Shown here: positions 61,855-64,000 of the stretch, one piece after another
Layout of the letters: each line of letters opens with the position of its first letter
Numbering within the stretch: the first letter of the stretch is position 1
Assembly: GCA_022605405.1 (NCBI GenBank)
Contig: JABYQQ010000028.1
Coordinates: forward strand, 310,001 to 374,000
Length of the DNA: 64,000 nucleotides
Direction of reading: 5' to 3'
Source of the DNA: Earliella scabrosa
Lineage: Eukaryota; Basidiomycota; Agaricomycetes; Polyporales; Polyporaceae
Program-made: the position numbers and the translations under genes
Notes under the pieces: generated by a model
What the model was told of the DNA's origin: nothing
The model's database searches: none
What the model saw: the letters and a program-made list of their open reading frames with translations, nothing else

Positions 61855-63283
61855 TCAGTGGTGGTCCTGCACAGTTGCTGTATCGTTGCCATCCTCGCTC
61901 AACGTTTCAACGCGCACGCCTCTCGACGAGCTTACGCTCCGGATATCGCGACCCTCCTCTGCAAGCTCCTGGTTCAGCAGTTGGGCACGCGTAGGGCCGC
62001 GCGGGTGATCGTCTGGGCTTTCGCCCTCTTCCACCGGCCTATCCGCGAAGTCCGGTTTGCGAAGGGCTTGTCGGAAGGCATTGGCCATGATTGCAGCGTC
62101 TGCGCCCGAGAACGGACCGGCATCACTGGTTCGAGATGTCATTGATGCGCCGTCGTGTCCCTCACCGGCGGAGGATGGCCGATGCCCGTACGCCCCAGCG
62201 CCGTAACCTGCCGCCGCGCCCGCACCCGCCGCCAGTACGGAGGATCCGATAACGGGGGATGTGGGACCGCCGCCACGGTCGGCGTTAGCCATCATCGGGG
62301 TTGAGGATCCCATCGAGTTTCGGTGCGAGAGCATGCCATCTCGCCGCCGGCGGAAACGGCGCATCATGTAGAACGCCAGGATGCCCGTCGCCACAAGCGC
62401 GAGGAAGCCGAGGACGACGATGACCGCGATGGCCCACTTCGGAAAAGAGGAGTTGCCACCGTCTTGTTGCAGTCCGGTCTCAGCAGGATCAGGAGGACCA
62501 GTTTCAGTGGCCGTAGGGGCCCCTCCCGTCACCGCGACTGGTGTTGACGTTAGCGACGCAGATGCGGCGGACGCGGACGCTGCCGATCTTGAGGACTCAA
62601 CCGAGGCTGAAGACATGGAAGCAATGATTGAATCTGCGAATGTAGTTTCTGCCAAACGTCCACATCAGTCAAGCGTCGAACGGGAGTTTATCACAACAGG
62701 CACAGGCCAAGATTGGCATGGAAGAAGTATCACTCGGAAACCATCATCTCCATACACCTTCAACAGGGAGATGATGGTGTCTCGAGTGATCCTACCCAAT
62801 CCTACGGCCTAGGCCCATGCCTGTCGTGCGTAAGGCTGTCACTCACGGACGGCGGTGAAAGTCGCTTGCGGTCTATCCGTATTCGTGATGTCACGATCGT
62901 TGCGGGTGATGAGCCAGTAGAATGGAAATGAGACGTTCTGCCCGTTCCAGTTTTCGCCTCTCGAGCCCCACCAGCGGTCGTCGATCTGAACATGGTACTG
63001 ACCCGCACGGTTTGCAGGGTTGCTGACATTCGTGACGTTCAACACCTGGTCTCCCGAGTCGGCTTGAAAGAGATAGAGGTTGACGAGGTTTGTCTGCGCC
63101 CACTGGGGAAGTCTCGAGTTCCCTGCATGCGCGAAAACTTGTCGGTAGGAGAACGCTGGGAAGACAACGAGTGTGACGTACAAACAAAAGTTGCCCATTC
63201 GTGTTGCGCGACGGTGGTCGACCTGTTGGGATAGCAGGAGATGACATCGTTGGGGGAGTCGAAACAGCGGTCTAGGGCAGCGT
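61855..63283 (-). CDS. Single-pass membrane protein with N-glycosylated ectodomain (5' end unresolved)
   Basis: Three exons are well supported on the minus strand: 63283-63182, 63122-62847 and 62648-61855. The ectodomain reads RCFDSPNDVISCYPN, HEWATFVWNSRLPQW, VNLYLFQADSGDQVL and NWNGQNVSFPFYWLIT, with several N-x-S/T sites and a cysteine pair. A Ser/Ala-rich stalk is followed by one transmembrane helix (WAIAVIVVLGFLALVATGILAFY) and a basic stop-transfer (MMRRFRRRR). The cytoplasmic tail is Gly/Ala-rich and then polar. This is a type I surface protein of a kind common in Agaricomycetes, possibly a wall or stress sensor; function is inference. The first exon with the signal peptide lies upstream, somewhere between 63284 and the window end, and could not be fixed. 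Confidence 0.7.
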
Positions 63284-64000
63284 CTGTTGGGCAAGGCGCG
63301 ATGCGTCATCGACACGCACACGAACGCGGTCGGCCATGCGAGCAGACACGACACGAGCAGACATGCGGAAAGAACGGTGAAGGGGGCGTTGAGATGGCGA
63401 TGGGTCTGGGGATGGGAAGAAGCACGCACCTATGGCATCCTGATCAACGATGCCCGTATCCCTCACCTGGCGGAGGTCGCGGACCCGCCTGCGCTTCAGA
63501 GAGTGCTGGACGGGGGCGGGCGGGGCCGTCTGGAGAGGGAGGGGCGGGGCATTGCGGCTGGAGGACGCGAACATAGGCCGGGAGCTCGTTCGGAGGGGGC
63601 GGGGAGGGTGTGTCGTGAGAAGGCTGGTGGAGTCGAAAGCTGGCTAGGGCCTGTGTATGAGCAAAAGGGCATTATCCAGAAGGTCGAGGGCGGGAGAGAG
63701 CTCGGCCCTCTGGGGGAGGAAGGCGTCGGGGGCGGGACGACGGAGGGGGCGGGCAGAGAGAAGAAGGAGAGGACGAGGGTCGCAAGAGCTCACGCTCCCG
63801 GTCGAGAGACGGCGACATCAGCAGAGTTGCCCAGCCTGGGAGTTTTCATCATGCCCAAACACACCAAACACACACATCAGCCGCCGTCCCGCCCTCGATC
63901 CCTCCTCTCCTCCTGACCCAGACTTTTTTCGCCCTGCGCTCCTGTCTCCTCGCGCCCCCCGGTGTCGCGCACGATGCGCTGCGCGACTGTCGCGCCGCGG
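63284..64000. other. Window end; likely 5' exon or leader of the membrane protein gene
   Basis: A minus-strand frame ending at a donor near 63468 (phase 1) would join the 63283 acceptor in frame and add a Pro-rich stretch, but it has no signal peptide. Another frame (about 63340-63400) is hydrophobic like a signal peptide but lacks a donor in the right phase. I cannot decide between them. Confidence 0.35.

Overview
This window is nuclear DNA from a basidiomycete, very probably an agaricomycete of the polypore type. The evidence is a GC-rich, gene-dense sequence with tightly packed genes on both strands. Nearly every gene is cut by many 45-75 nt GT-AG introns. It also carries families expanded in Agaricomycetes (TRI5-like terpene synthases, DUF6534 multi-membrane proteins). 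Exon models below were built by hand from reading frames and splice sites; where exon lengths are given, their sum is a whole number of codons.

Layout. 1-574: 3' end of a mitochondrial phosphate carrier. 2.3-7.6 kb: three tandem TRI5-like (trichodiene synthase family) sesquiterpene synthase genes; a fourth, related copy lies at 24.0-25.4 kb on the minus strand. 7.7-13.2 kb: GPI transamidase subunit PIG-U, a CTD-kinase cyclin (CTK2) sharing a 64-bp divergent promoter with it, and a NiCoT nickel/cobalt permease. 14.6-16.1 kb: a GT61/DUF563 glycosyltransferase. 18.6-23.1 kb: an SH3-containing CDC25-type Ras exchange factor. 25.4-28.5 kb: no supportable gene. 28.5-35.8 kb: a cluster of DUF6534 genes, one apparently whole, one reduced to its 3' end, and one split by an AT-rich insertion of roughly 0.9 kb.

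36.5-58.6 kb is a dense block of conserved genes: a small secreted protein (with a GC-AG intron), a mitochondrial coiled-coil membrane protein, POP1 (RNase P/MRP), a Borealin/Nbl1 protein, a G-patch nucleolar protein, a VWA-domain protein, Miro/GEM1, an F-box/beta-propeller protein, ERG26 (sterol C-4 decarboxylase), a DUF427 protein and a second mitochondrial carrier. 58.6-61.85 kb holds no gene I can defend, and the window ends in a single-pass membrane protein with an ectodomain.

The most unusual feature is shared by all four terpene synthase genes. A 6-nt micro-exon supplies the Asp, and the spacing, of the metal-binding NSE motif. It sits between a 30-nt and a 193-nt exon whose lengths are identical in all four copies. 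Skipping the micro-exon would keep the frame but destroy the motif. No P450, MFS transporter or other tailoring gene is visible beside the synthases, so a complete biosynthetic cluster cannot be claimed.
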